Shown one piece after another: positions 39,609 through 47,087 of a DNA stretch of 48,777 bases. The stretch spans positions 1 through 48,777 of the IMG/VR virus record IMGVR_UViG_3300006803_000027. One strand, 5' to 3'. The notes below the pieces were generated by a model. That model ran no database searches, was not told the origin of the DNA, and saw only the letters and a program-made list of their open reading frames with translations. Source of the stretch: a virus. Position numbers and translations under genes: made by a program. The first letter of the stretch is position 1, and the number at the start of each line of letters is the position of its first letter.

Positions 39609-39610
39609 AC

Positions 39611-40510
39611 ATGAAGGTAACTAAAGCCGTATTCCCCGTAGCGGGACTAGGAACTCGATTTTTGCCAGCAACAAAATCCATTCCAAAAGAGATACTCAAT
39701 CTCATCGATCAACCTCTCATTCAGTATGCGATTGATGAAGCGAGAGAAGCAGGAATCAGTGAGTTCATCTTTGTAACTTCTCGTGGAAAGAGCTCTCTTG
39801 AAGACTATTTCGATCGATCACCAGAATTGAATGAGGCTTTGAGCAGCAAGGGTAAAGACGACATACTCAAAATGCTGAAAGGTATTGAGATGGAAAGCGG
39901 ATCTATCGCTTATGTTCGTCAATCTGATCCGATCGGTCTTGGGAATGCAATCTATTGTGCTCGACATCTCATCAAGAACGAACCTTTTGCAGTAATACTT
40001 CCTGACGACATCATTCAGAATGATGGGATTGGTGATAATGGTTGTATGAAACAGATGGTTGATGCTTACGATGGTGGAACGATGATCGCATGCATGAGAA
40101 TGAACGATCCTGAAGAACTCTCGAAGTATGGTGTCATGGACACTCACAATGGCAATACTGTAGGAATGGTTGAAAAGCCTGCGCCTGGTAATGCACCTTC
40201 AAATCTTGCAGCTGTTGGTCGATATATTCTCGATCCTCAGATTCTTAGCCATCTGGGTCATATCAAACCTGGATCAGGTGGAGAGTATCAACTGACGGAC
40301 GCCATCAATCTTCAATGCAAGATTTCCTCTCCCGATCCGAAAGTTGTAGTTAGACCATTCGTATTTGATGGAACAAGGTTTGATTGCGGATCCAAAATCG
40401 GATTTCTGAAGGCAACTGTTTCGCTTGCATTGCAACGAATCGATCTAGGTGATGAATTTAGGGATTTTCTGATTGAAATCACAAATTCCGAAAAGGAGAA
40501 AACACTATGA
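39611..40510 (+). CDS. galU: UTP-glucose-1-phosphate uridylyltransferase
   Basis: 299 residues. Nucleotidyltransferase motif AVFPVAGLGTRFLPATKSIPKEIL at residues 6-29, QSDPIGLGNAIYCA near residue 104, FAVILPDDI with metal-binding Asp, VEKPAPGNAPSNLAAVGRYIL and GEYQLTDAI. These match bacterial GalU (about 300 residues). The enzyme makes UDP-glucose from UTP and glucose-1-phosphate, the donor in T4-type DNA glucosylation and the precursor of UDP-galactose. Most T4-like phages rely on host UDP-glucose, so a phage copy suggests high demand. Confidence 0.95.
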   Translation: MKVTKAVFPVAGLGTRFLPATKSIPKEILNLIDQPLIQYAIDEAREAGISEFIFVTSRGKSSLEDYFDRSPELNEALSSKGKDDILKMLKGIEMESGSIAYVRQSDPIGLGNAIYCARHLIKNEPFAVILPDDIIQNDGIGDNGCMKQMVDAYDGGTMIACMRMNDPEELSKYGVMDTHNGNTVGMVEKPAPGNAPSNLAAVGRYILDPQILSHLGHIKPGSGGEYQLTDAINLQCKISSPDPKVVVRPFVFDGTRFDCGSKIGFLKATVSLALQRIDLGDEFRDFLIEITNSEKEKTL

Positions 40511-40731
40511 ACAATGAATGGCTTCCATTTTCGACTGCTCCTGATGAAGGAAATTTTCTCGTTTGGCTTAAAATTCCTAAATTCGGAAATCACATCTTCC
40601 CGATGAGAAAATCCAAAAATGTCACTTCAATAATCGGCACAAACTTCACATTTGATATGCCTACACCAACACACTGGAGACCAGAATTGGAAGCTCCTAT
40701 TGACATGAAGGATAAAGAACATGACGACTAA
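40507..40731 (+). CDS. DUF551-like small protein
   Basis: 74 residues, ATGA overlap with galU. EWLPFSTAPDEGNFLVW at the start and TPTHWRPELEAP near the end match the short DUF551 pattern common in phage genomes. Function unknown. Confidence 0.65.
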   Translation: MNNEWLPFSTAPDEGNFLVWLKIPKFGNHIFPMRKSKNVTSIIGTNFTFDMPTPTHWRPELEAPIDMKDKEHDD

Positions 40732-41053
40732 AGAAGATATCATTGAGCTCAGGAATCGAGTCATTGCTGGTGACAAACTTCTCACTATAGACTTCGCGCA
40801 CTATTTTTCAAGTGCGACATCAGCAATGCTTGCCTACAAGGCATACACGGGATCATCTGATTCTGCCTTCGATTTCATCAAAAGAGAACTTCCAGGGTGC
40901 ACAACCATCGAGCTTTCTCTATTCGACGATGCATGGACTGCTGAGCTTTTCCATAATGGAAGAACAAACACATCTGAACACAGTCATGGAAGATCGTTGC
41001 TCATGATTGCATTGATCGAGATCATCGACAATCTCTCAATGAAGGAACAGTAA
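40721..41053 (+). CDS. Unknown protein
   Basis: 110 residues, overlapping the previous gene by 11 bases. Helical, with TSEHSHGRSLLMIALIEIID near the end, a pattern seen in unnamed phage proteins. No function can be assigned. Confidence 0.7.
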   Translation: MTTKEDIIELRNRVIAGDKLLTIDFAHYFSSATSAMLAYKAYTGSSDSAFDFIKRELPGCTTIELSLFDDAWTAELFHNGRTNTSEHSHGRSLLMIALIEIIDNLSMKEQ

Positions 41054-41055
41054 TT

Positions 41056-41250
41056 TTGACTCGTAGGTTGACGCGTAGATGCATAATGTTCGAGGTGTCC
41101 AGAAAGCTTGATGCTTCTCTTGGAGACATCTTCCAAAACGATATGGCCATATCTACAGAAATGGTTGATAACGAAATCTGCATGATTGACGAGTCAATCA
41201 ATTCCACGAAAAGAGGATCGAAAACCTCAACAAGCTTAAATCTGCAATGA
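41056..41250 (+). CDS. Small unknown protein, possibly frameshifted
   Basis: 64 residues from a TTG at 41056, or 54 from the ATG at 41086. The first part (FEVSRKLDASLGDIFQND) looks like real protein. The last 20 residues are poor. A different frame continues with an amphipathic helix (VNQFHEKRIENLNKLKSAM) to a stop at 41274-41276, so a frameshift near 41190-41200 is possible. Low confidence overall. Confidence 0.4.
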   Translation: MTRRLTRRCIMFEVSRKLDASLGDIFQNDMAISTEMVDNEICMIDESINSTKRGSKTSTSLNLQ

Positions 41251-41276
41251 TAGCTTTCAGGAAGAAAACTCTGTAG

Positions 41277-41305
41277 TGTACTTTCATTCTTCTGTAGTCT
41301 ATAAT
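41277..41305 (+). promoter_or_regulatory. Early-type promoter P19
   Basis: TGTACT, 17 bp, TATAAT, before 41386. Confidence 0.85.
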
Positions 41306-41385
41306 CTAACTATAACAAATGACTACAAACCAACTATCACAATTTAAGTTGGTGAGTCTCTCTTTTCAGAAAGCCCGTATGGAAA

Positions 41386-41616
41386 ATGATTGATCTCGTC
41401 TATTTCACAGATCGAAGACGTCATCTCATCTGTGAGCCGTATTCGATTGCGAATCTCCACAGGATGGCGGAAGAACTTGGAATCAAACGTTGCTGGTATC
41501 ACTCCTACAAGCATTACGACATTCCAAAGCGTCGAATAAAAGAGATCGAAGCAAAATGCGAAATCATCACGTCGATTGAATTGATCGAGAAGGTGAAGAA
41601 AGGCTATGGACAATGA
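41386..41616 (+). CDS. DUF4031-like small protein
   Basis: 76 residues. VYFTDRRRHLICEPYSIANLHRMAEELGI and HYDIPKRRIKEI match DUF4031, a short phage-associated family that usually begins with a YVDDxRH motif and contains a helical ELHxxAxxLG segment. The ribosome site is weak. Function unknown. Confidence 0.65.
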   Translation: MIDLVYFTDRRRHLICEPYSIANLHRMAEELGIKRCWYHSYKHYDIPKRRIKEIEAKCEIITSIELIEKVKKGYGQ

Positions 41617-41804
41617 GAACATTTACGAAAACTATGTGGAATGGAAAAGTCTCGGAATTTGACGACGAAAATCCTCCACCTGGACTTAGTCGCAAGACGA
41701 GCGCGACAGACGATATGAGTTGGTACTGGGAGAAGGTCATCATGACACTTGAAATCGGTCAAGTCACAAAGGGGGACTTCTGGGACATCGAGCGTACATC
41801 GTAG
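41613..41804 (+). CDS. Small unknown protein
   Basis: 63 residues, ATGA overlap with the DUF4031-like gene. Trp-rich, acidic, soluble. No family recognised. Confidence 0.62.
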   Translation: MRTFTKTMWNGKVSEFDDENPPPGLSRKTSATDDMSWYWEKVIMTLEIGQVTKGDFWDIERTS

Positions 41805-41838
41805 ATCAAATTTTATTGCTCAATTTGCAACAAAGTTG

Positions 41839-41867
41839 TGTACTTCAGTGTCAGAATGTTGTATAGT
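41839..41867 (+). promoter_or_regulatory. Early-type promoter P20
   Basis: TGTACT, 17 bp, TATAGT. No gene follows before P21, so its product is probably a short RNA. Confidence 0.75.
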
Positions 41868-41952
41868 GTTTGTTCCATACTCTGTGATACAATAATGACT
41901 TCCAGATGCTTCACCGGTTAAACCTGTGACTCTCTGAGTACCTTCGTAGAGA

Positions 41953-41974
41953 TTGATGTATATTATATAGTCAA
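41953..41974 (+). repeat. Intergenic repeat module, AT-rich box copy 3
   Basis: TTGATG-N11-GTCAA, differing by one base from copy 1 (8642-8663). It is followed by a hairpin with CAGG-TTAC rather than the full CAGCGAGCTCCAGG element. Confidence 0.75.
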
Positions 41975-42020
41975 ACTTATTATGTAACCCAGATAACTTC
42001 AGGTTACATGAAAATAGTTG

Positions 42021-42049
42021 TGTACTTCTGAGTCCACCTATTATATACT
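42021..42049 (+). promoter_or_regulatory. Early-type promoter P21
   Basis: TGTACT, 17 bp, TATACT, before 42091. Confidence 0.83.
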
Positions 42050-42090
42050 TAAATTACTACCAATTTTAACCAAAACTGGGGGTAAGTCAA

Positions 42091-42432
42091 ATGAAAACCA
42101 AAGCGAAGAAGACTACTGCTGAAAAAGGAAAGGAACTTGTGGTCATTGACATTTTGAGCAATGACCATATGATGGTGAAGCCAGTACCTGTGAAGACTTC
42201 TCTTAGACGAGAAGTCTTCAATCGTGGTTTCAAGGATTTCATGGCTGGAAATCCATGGCCAGATGATGCAGATGCTCATAGGTTTTATGTGTATGGTCGC
42301 CAATTTGCTGCCTACATGAAAGCTTACGGGTACGCGAATGTCCGGCTGAAAACAGGACAGAAATTGAATAAGTGGGTTGAACCTCGCTTCAAAGATTTCT
42401 GCATGATCTCATTCGGTTTTGTTCCCGAATAA
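42091..42432 (+). CDS. RMF-like domain protein, paralogue 1
   Basis: 113 residues. A Lys-rich N-terminus and Val-rich linker are followed by FNRGFKDFMAGNPWP and VYGRQFAAYMKAYGYANVRLKTGQKLN. The latter pattern resembles ribosome modulation factor-like modules in phages (a G-x-x-A/D-x-x-x-G helix, then W/Y-x-x-GR). The gene at 42599 repeats the same layout. A role in ribosome binding is speculation. Confidence 0.5.
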   Translation: MKTKAKKTTAEKGKELVVIDILSNDHMMVKPVPVKTSLRREVFNRGFKDFMAGNPWPDDADAHRFYVYGRQFAAYMKAYGYANVRLKTGQKLNKWVEPRFKDFCMISFGFVPE

Positions 42433-42454
42433 GTGAAAGTGAAAGTGAAAGTCT

Positions 42455-42482
42455 TTCGCCCATGAGTTATTTCGTGGGCGAA
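42455..42482 (+). terminator. Hairpin after 42432
   Basis: TTCGCCCA (42455-42462) pairs with TGGGCGAA (42475-42482) with a 12-base loop; preceded by three GTGAAA repeats at 42433-42450. No clear T run. Confidence 0.55.
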
Positions 42483-42542
42483 TGATGTGTGAACCCCTCC
42501 CCTTCATTATCGCAATTGTCAAAAATTACAAAAAATAAGTTG

Positions 42543-42571
42543 TGTACTTTTGAGCTACGATATTCTATAAT
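42543..42571 (+). promoter_or_regulatory. Early-type promoter P22
   Basis: TGTACT, 17 bp, TATAAT; the common leader AACTATAAACAAAGGA is at 42574-42589. Confidence 0.88.
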
Positions 42572-42598
42572 TGAACTATAAACAAAGGATGCTCCAGA

Positions 42599-42910
42599 AT
42601 GGTAGTTCACGAAGAACAAGATGAACTCGAAAGACACCAATACGATCATGAAGAAACTACCGTGAAATCGATAGCTCTAACAAGAGCATTTGGAATTGGG
42701 TATCGTGAAGGTATGAAATTGAAGCCTTGGCGAAATATCGATGAGTTCGTTAGAATAGATTCAGTCATAAATTATGAAAGGGGTAGACAATTTGCTGCAT
42801 GGATGAAGTGTGAAGGCTACGAATATGTGCCTTTAAAGCTTGGAAAAAAGCTGAACGATGATTGTCTTTATCTTGTCTACCACTACGACTTTCATGTCGA
42901 CTTTATCTAG
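42599..42910 (+). CDS. RMF-like domain protein, paralogue 2
   Basis: 103 residues. Acidic N-terminus, then GIGYREGMKLKPW and YERGRQFAAWMKCEGYEYVPLKLGKKLN, paralogous to residues about 45-95 of the protein at 42091 (shared GRQFAA-MK--GY and LK-G-KLN). Each copy has its own early promoter, so the pair looks like a gene-plus-promoter duplication. Function unknown. Confidence 0.55.
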   Translation: MVVHEEQDELERHQYDHEETTVKSIALTRAFGIGYREGMKLKPWRNIDEFVRIDSVINYERGRQFAAWMKCEGYEYVPLKLGKKLNDDCLYLVYHYDFHVDFI

Positions 42911-42952
42911 TTCCTGTATGTGGCCTTAAGTCAAAAATCTTGCGCTTGTCCA

Positions 42953-42963
42953 TGTTAAAATAC
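42953..42963 (+). promoter_or_regulatory. Candidate late promoter before 42966
   Basis: TGTTAAAATAC ends two bases before the ATG, as on the - strand at 30719-30728. If functional, the transcript would be leaderless or start inside the gene. Confidence 0.4.
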
Positions 42964-42965
42964 AC

Positions 42966-43562
42966 ATGGAAGAACCACAGAACATTCTCGGAATCTACTA
43001 CAGCACATCAAGTCCTGCCGTCTGCATCAACGGCAAGGACTTCTTCTTCATCAATCGTGAACCGAAGTATGAAGGAATCTACAAGGAGGGCGACATCACG
43101 ATCAAAGGTATTTGGTACGGACCGAAGAAATCCGGTCACAACCAATTGCAGATGTTTGGTCATCTAACTCACATTCTCATTCAAGAGATCAAGCACCTCA
43201 CCCCAGGAATTGCGTATATCGAGGGGTACAGCCTCGGTTCAAAAGGCAATCTCACTTTGATCGCTGAAAACACTGGTGTGATGAAGGTCGCATTGGCGAT
43301 GCTTGGTTGGGAGATTCGAATTGTTTCACCGATGACTGCAAAAAAGGAATTTGCCGGAACTGGTGCTGCGAAGAAAGAGCAAATGGCAGATGCATGGTTC
43401 AAGAAGTTAGGCTTCTATGTCCATGATCGAGTTGGTTGCGACAAGGGTGCATCACCTGCATCAGACGTTGTTGATTCTCTTGCCATGTTGAACTGCAAGT
43501 CATACAATCTGAAAAATAAGCGCAAACCTAGAAGGAAAAAGCGAAATGAGCCTACACAATAG
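42966..43562 (+). CDS. RuvC-like/RNase H-fold resolvase, atypical active site
   Basis: 198 residues. The layout follows phage RuvC-like nucleases: a first strand ILGIYYSTSSPAV, YIEGYSLGSKGN with Glu86, then a GTGAAKKEQMADAWFKKLG helix and SDVVDSLAML with Asp167 and Asp170. The usual first catalytic Asp (GIDxS) is Tyr11 here, so one of four acidic residues is missing. Members cut Holliday junctions or branched DNA for packaging. This one may be inactive or use another residue. Lys/Arg-rich C-terminal tail. Followed closely by structural genes. Confidence 0.7.
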   Translation: MEEPQNILGIYYSTSSPAVCINGKDFFFINREPKYEGIYKEGDITIKGIWYGPKKSGHNQLQMFGHLTHILIQEIKHLTPGIAYIEGYSLGSKGNLTLIAENTGVMKVALAMLGWEIRIVSPMTAKKEFAGTGAAKKEQMADAWFKKLGFYVHDRVGCDKGASPASDVVDSLAMLNCKSYNLKNKRKPRRKKRNEPTQ

Positions 43563-43875
43563 CCTACACAATACCATCAAGAACGTGCTTGAAGGCAAAA
43601 CCGAAAAATCGTTCAATGAAGCAGTTGGAATGGATGTCATGAAGCTTCTTGAACCAACTATTTCAAAGTGGAAAGAGAAAGAGCTTGCTGAAGTCTTGAC
43701 TGCAACTGGCTACAAGACAAAGGCGTATGACATCTACAATATGAAGTATCAAGGCATCACCGGAAAGAACGCCGTGTTTAGTATCACATTCGAGAGTCCC
43801 AGAGACGACAAATCAGATGGCGGCAAAGTATATGTCTTCATCAACAAGAGCGGAATGCTTGAAGCCGAATTCTAA
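43546..43875 (+). CDS. Unknown late protein ahead of the baseplate hub gene
   Basis: 109 residues, overlapping the RuvC-like gene by 17 bases. A 12-bp direct duplication just after the ATG gives SLHNSLHN. The N-terminal helix ending NTIKNVLEG resembles those of the two small proteins at 46777 and 47088, which could be a head-targeting or cleavage signal. The rest is alpha/beta. No family recognised. Confidence 0.68.
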   Translation: MSLHNSLHNTIKNVLEGKTEKSFNEAVGMDVMKLLEPTISKWKEKELAEVLTATGYKTKAYDIYNMKYQGITGKNAVFSITFESPRDDKSDGGKVYVFINKSGMLEAEF

Positions 43876-45158
43876 TGGTTGACTTCATCTCATCATTTAA
43901 TGATGGTCCTGTCACCCCGGTGGTTCTCACGAATCCCGGGGACTACAAGGTTTTGGACTTCACACTTGAAGGTGAGAATGGCACCATTTCGATTCCTGAG
44001 AAACTGCTCGGCTTCACAGTATATGAGAACCTTTCGAATCCGTACCTGACTGCCGAATTTCTGATTGTCGACACTCAGAACCTACCAAGCACTTTTCCCA
44101 TCGAGGGTGGAGAGAAAGTCGAAGTCTTAACAAGAGACTGCCTTGGAAATGACCGAACACTCAAGTTTCGAGTCACCAAGATCACTGATCGTGCACCAAC
44201 TTCTCCGTCGTCGATCACATACACCATTCACGGAACATCTGAACACGTCATTCGATCTCATTCAAATTCGATCTCTCGAGCCATCATCAATCAACAGGCT
44301 GAGAACGAAATCGATGCCATACTGAAAGAGCTCTACTTTCCGAACGAACTGAAATCGTCAGCTACAGCTCAAGAAATCTGTGGCATCATACCAAACTGGC
44401 GACCATTGAAATCGATCTCATGGTTAACGAAACGTTCATTCTCGGATGTGTTCGAGAACTCTCCTTACGTGACGTTCATGACCATCAATGGTGAGATGTT
44501 CCATGTCCCTGTCGATCTGCTGTACAAGACTCCCGCTCGGCAGACTTATCGGTGGTTGGCAAACAAGTCGAGTGTTGACGGAAATCTTTCGTTGACAAAT
44601 GACACTCGCATGACTCGACATCTCTATTCGTTTCTCGACTTCAAGGTCATGAAGACTTCAAGCACTCTTGAGAACCTTTCGTCAGGCATGTTCAAGACTC
44701 GAGTGCAGATGATCGACCTGTTCGAACGCAAGGAAGAAGACAGCCTTTACGACTATGCCGAGTCATTCGATGACACCGAACACCTCGGTTCAAAACCCAT
44801 TTCGATCTTTGATGCTGAGGTTGGTGCTGATTCGATGTGGACGACTGTCTTTCGACACAACGGTCTCTTCTCTCAAGAGAGTGAGCAGTCCCGTTATGAG
44901 ACGAAGATTGCAGCACACAACTCAAAGAAGCAACAAATGAAGAACTTCGTGATCCATGGACGAGTTCCTGGTCACTTCGATCTCAATGTCGGTCAAAAGT
45001 ACGATGTGCGAATTCCAGGCTTCTCAAACTCACTAGATTTTCAACAATCTGACGAGTATCTGTCAGGCAACTATGTGATCGATGCCATCAAGCATGATTT
45101 CTTTCCGAACTCACAGTATGTCGCAACGATTCAAGCATTCAAGGATTCTGTAGGATGA
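43875..45158 (+). CDS. 27: Baseplate hub protein, gp27-like
   Basis: 427 residues, TAATG coupling. Beta-rich N-terminus with LLGFTVYENLSNPYLTAEFLIVD and KFRVTKITDR, followed by IHGTSEHVIRSHSNSISRAI, a pattern shared with hub proteins of T4-like and other contractile phages that adopt the gp27/VgrG double-barrel fold. It should form the trimeric hub that joins the tail tube and carries the spike. The overlapping downstream gp5-like gene supports this. T4 gp27 is 391 residues. Confidence 0.72.
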   Translation: MVDFISSFNDGPVTPVVLTNPGDYKVLDFTLEGENGTISIPEKLLGFTVYENLSNPYLTAEFLIVDTQNLPSTFPIEGGEKVEVLTRDCLGNDRTLKFRVTKITDRAPTSPSSITYTIHGTSEHVIRSHSNSISRAIINQQAENEIDAILKELYFPNELKSSATAQEICGIIPNWRPLKSISWLTKRSFSDVFENSPYVTFMTINGEMFHVPVDLLYKTPARQTYRWLANKSSVDGNLSLTNDTRMTRHLYSFLDFKVMKTSSTLENLSSGMFKTRVQMIDLFERKEEDSLYDYAESFDDTEHLGSKPISIFDAEVGADSMWTTVFRHNGLFSQESEQSRYETKIAAHNSKKQQMKNFVIHGRVPGHFDLNVGQKYDVRIPGFSNSLDFQQSDEYLSGNYVIDAIKHDFFPNSQYVATIQAFKDSVG

Positions 45159-45982
45159 ACTTCAAGAGCTCTTCAAAATACATGGTAGGCATGGTCGTGG
45201 ATCGTGCGGACCCGCAACAAAGAGGTCGTCTTCGTGTTCGCTGGTTCGGATACTACAGTGACGAGATTCCTGTCGAACAACTGCCTTGGAGCCTTGTCGT
45301 TTCTCCAATCACATCTGCTGGTCTTGCTGGAGTTGGTTCGACACCGACTGGCGCAATGGTAGGCACATTCGTTTTCGGATCATTTATCGATGAAGCTCAA
45401 CAACATGCTGTCATCTTTGGAACCATCAATCCTATCGAAGGTCTTGGTGATGGTGATGGTGATGGCATCATCAATGAACATGGTATCCTCGACACAAACG
45501 AGCAGTACGAAGGTCCATCGAATGCAACATTCAGTGGTACAGGTCCATCTTGGTTCCAAACTGCAGTTGGAGAGATTGGCACGAAAGAATTTCGGAATGG
45601 CAGTAATCCTGAGATCGTCAAGTACGCGAGATCGAATGGTTTCTCAGACGATGAGACTCCGTGGTGTGCATCCTTTGTCAAATGGTGTATGACTCAAGCA
45701 GGTCAATCAACAGACGGCATTACAGGCATGGCTCGCTCATTCACACGAAGTTCTGCCTTTGAGAAGATCAGTGAGCCTCTTCATGGATGTGTGGTTGTGT
45801 TCGATCGACCTCCCAACCCTTCTTCTGGTCATGTTGCATTACTCGACTCCATTCAAGGTGGTCGTCTTCGTGTGTTAGGTGGCAATCAATCGAATTCTGT
45901 CAACATCCAAGGCTATGCTACAAATCGTCTCGTCGGAATGTATTGGCCGTTTGGTGCCTCTAAGGACGGATTCGGTGTGTAA
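45155..45982 (+). CDS. 5: Baseplate spike protein, gp5-like OB domain fused to a cysteine peptidase/amidase
   Basis: 275 residues. Residues 1-95 are an OB-fold spike domain (VGMVVDRADPQQRGRLRVRWFG, then PWSLVVSPITSAGLAGVGS and VFGSFIDEAQQHAVIFGTI) like T4 gp5. After an Asp/Gly linker, residues about 130-275 form a TIGR02594-type (CHAP/NlpC-like) domain: WFQTAVGEIGTKEF, PWCASFVKWCM with Cys171 and SGHVALLD with His226. T4 gp5 carries a lysozyme there; this phage uses a peptidase or amidase to breach peptidoglycan at injection. No triple-helix C-terminus like that of T4 gp5 is present. Confidence 0.88.
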   Translation: MNFKSSSKYMVGMVVDRADPQQRGRLRVRWFGYYSDEIPVEQLPWSLVVSPITSAGLAGVGSTPTGAMVGTFVFGSFIDEAQQHAVIFGTINPIEGLGDGDGDGIINEHGILDTNEQYEGPSNATFSGTGPSWFQTAVGEIGTKEFRNGSNPEIVKYARSNGFSDDETPWCASFVKWCMTQAGQSTDGITGMARSFTRSSAFEKISEPLHGCVVVFDRPPNPSSGHVALLDSIQGGRLRVLGGNQSNSVNIQGYATNRLVGMYWPFGASKDGFGV

Positions 45983-45987
45983 AATAG
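45978..45987 (+). promoter_or_regulatory. Candidate late promoter of the neck operon
   Basis: TGTAAAATAG, overlapping the stop codon of the spike gene, 31 bases before the neck gene. Confidence 0.55.
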
Positions 45988-46018
45988 AAGAACAGTTTAA
46001 CCAAAAGGGACCTCATCA

Positions 46019-46765
46019 ATGAGCCTTCAACGACCTGCATCCATCAACGATCTCATCGCCCATGCAAAGATGAAAATTGGTGAACCTGTCATTCGTGTCA
46101 ATGTCACCGAAGATCAGTGCATTGCTGCTGTCTATGAAGCTGTCGATCGTTTTACCGACTATCATGACGAGGCTTCTGATGAAGGCATTTTCATCGTCGA
46201 GATCACAGAGCAAATTGCAGCTGATCAAGGCTTCGAAGTTCCTGAAGAAACGATCGCTATTCTCGAGGTTCTCGGTATGAGCGGTGGAGGAACTAGCATT
46301 TCTGGTGGTGGAGAAGAATACTCGATATCGAATCAACACTTTATGATTGGTGGAGTCCACGACAAAGTAAGCATGTTCCTTGCTCAACGTGATCTTTCGT
46401 ATCTTCGCAACGTATTGAGGCCACCACCCGTCTATCGATTCAACCAGAGCACTCGGTTTCTGCATATTGAGGAACGCTCGGAAGAATTTGTGGTTGGCTA
46501 CAACATCATGTACCGTGCAACGTTCAGTCTCGGGGACATTTCAACTCGATTCTGGCGGGATGTATGGTTGATCAAATATACGACAGCTCTCATCAAGCGT
46601 CAATGGGGAAATAACATCACCAAATACACCAATGTCGAACTGCCTGGTGGCTACACACTCAATGGTGATCAACTCCTTTCCTCTGCGAAGGAAGAGATCA
46701 AAGAGCTCGAAGAAGAACTGTATGAAAACGCATCTGTGATGCGTACAGTCATGACAATTGCATAG
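46019..46765 (+). CDS. 13: Neck protein, gp13-like
   Basis: 248 residues. KIGEPVIRVNVTEDQCIAAVYEAVDRFTDYH at residues about 20-50 and the C-terminal segment FWRDVWLIKYTTALIKRQWGNNI followed by LPGGYTLNGDQLL match the neck protein of T4-like cyanophages. It seals the packaged head and connects it to the tail. T4 gp13 is 309 residues. The gp14 and gp15 homologues downstream support the assignment. Confidence 0.88.
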   Translation: MSLQRPASINDLIAHAKMKIGEPVIRVNVTEDQCIAAVYEAVDRFTDYHDEASDEGIFIVEITEQIAADQGFEVPEETIAILEVLGMSGGGTSISGGGEEYSISNQHFMIGGVHDKVSMFLAQRDLSYLRNVLRPPPVYRFNQSTRFLHIEERSEEFVVGYNIMYRATFSLGDISTRFWRDVWLIKYTTALIKRQWGNNITKYTNVELPGGYTLNGDQLLSSAKEEIKELEEELYENASVMRTVMTIA

Positions 46766-46776
46766 GAGAAGCAAAA

Positions 46777-47076
46777 ATGAATCTGAATGAATCTATCACA
46801 TCTGTCCTCAACGAAGTTCAAGTGCGTATCGGCAAACCCCCGAAGGATACGTACAAAACCGTGCTTTCTCGTGGATACGACAACAATTTGAAGATTGGCG
46901 ATCCATGGATCGATGCTGAAGGGAAACCTATCGCGAATACGATGTATCTCGGTGAAGCGGACTTCGCTGTGAAGCGTTCTGGTGGATATATCGAGATCGT
47001 TCACAACGATATCGATGGAAGCCAATCAAACACCATGTTGAGCACTCAGCAACTCAAAGCTCTTGCACGTCTCTGA
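46777..47076 (+). CDS. Small late protein between neck genes, unknown
   Basis: 99 residues after a TAGGAGA site. Amphipathic N-terminal helix MNLNESITSVLNE, then beta-rich sequence. No T4 counterpart lies between genes 13 and 14. Probably a minor virion or internal head protein. Confidence 0.72.
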   Translation: MNLNESITSVLNEVQVRIGKPPKDTYKTVLSRGYDNNLKIGDPWIDAEGKPIANTMYLGEADFAVKRSGGYIEIVHNDIDGSQSNTMLSTQQLKALARL

Positions 47077-47087
47077 AAGGACTCAGT

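Larger units (their letters stand above)
41805..42090. other. Noncoding stretch with promoters P20 and P21 and repeat module copy 3
   Basis: No gene above a few codons. The order is promoter P20, about 85 bases that may be a small RNA, the AT-rich box of the repeat module, a 7-bp hairpin (TGTAACC with GGTTACA, 41983-42006) and promoter P21. The layout parallels 8453-8771. Confidence 0.65.

Noticed and set aside
41868-42010. tRNA gene in the noncoding stretch
   Set aside because: Short stems are present but no cloverleaf with T-loop GGTTC and acceptor pairing could be found; no other tRNA was seen in the window.
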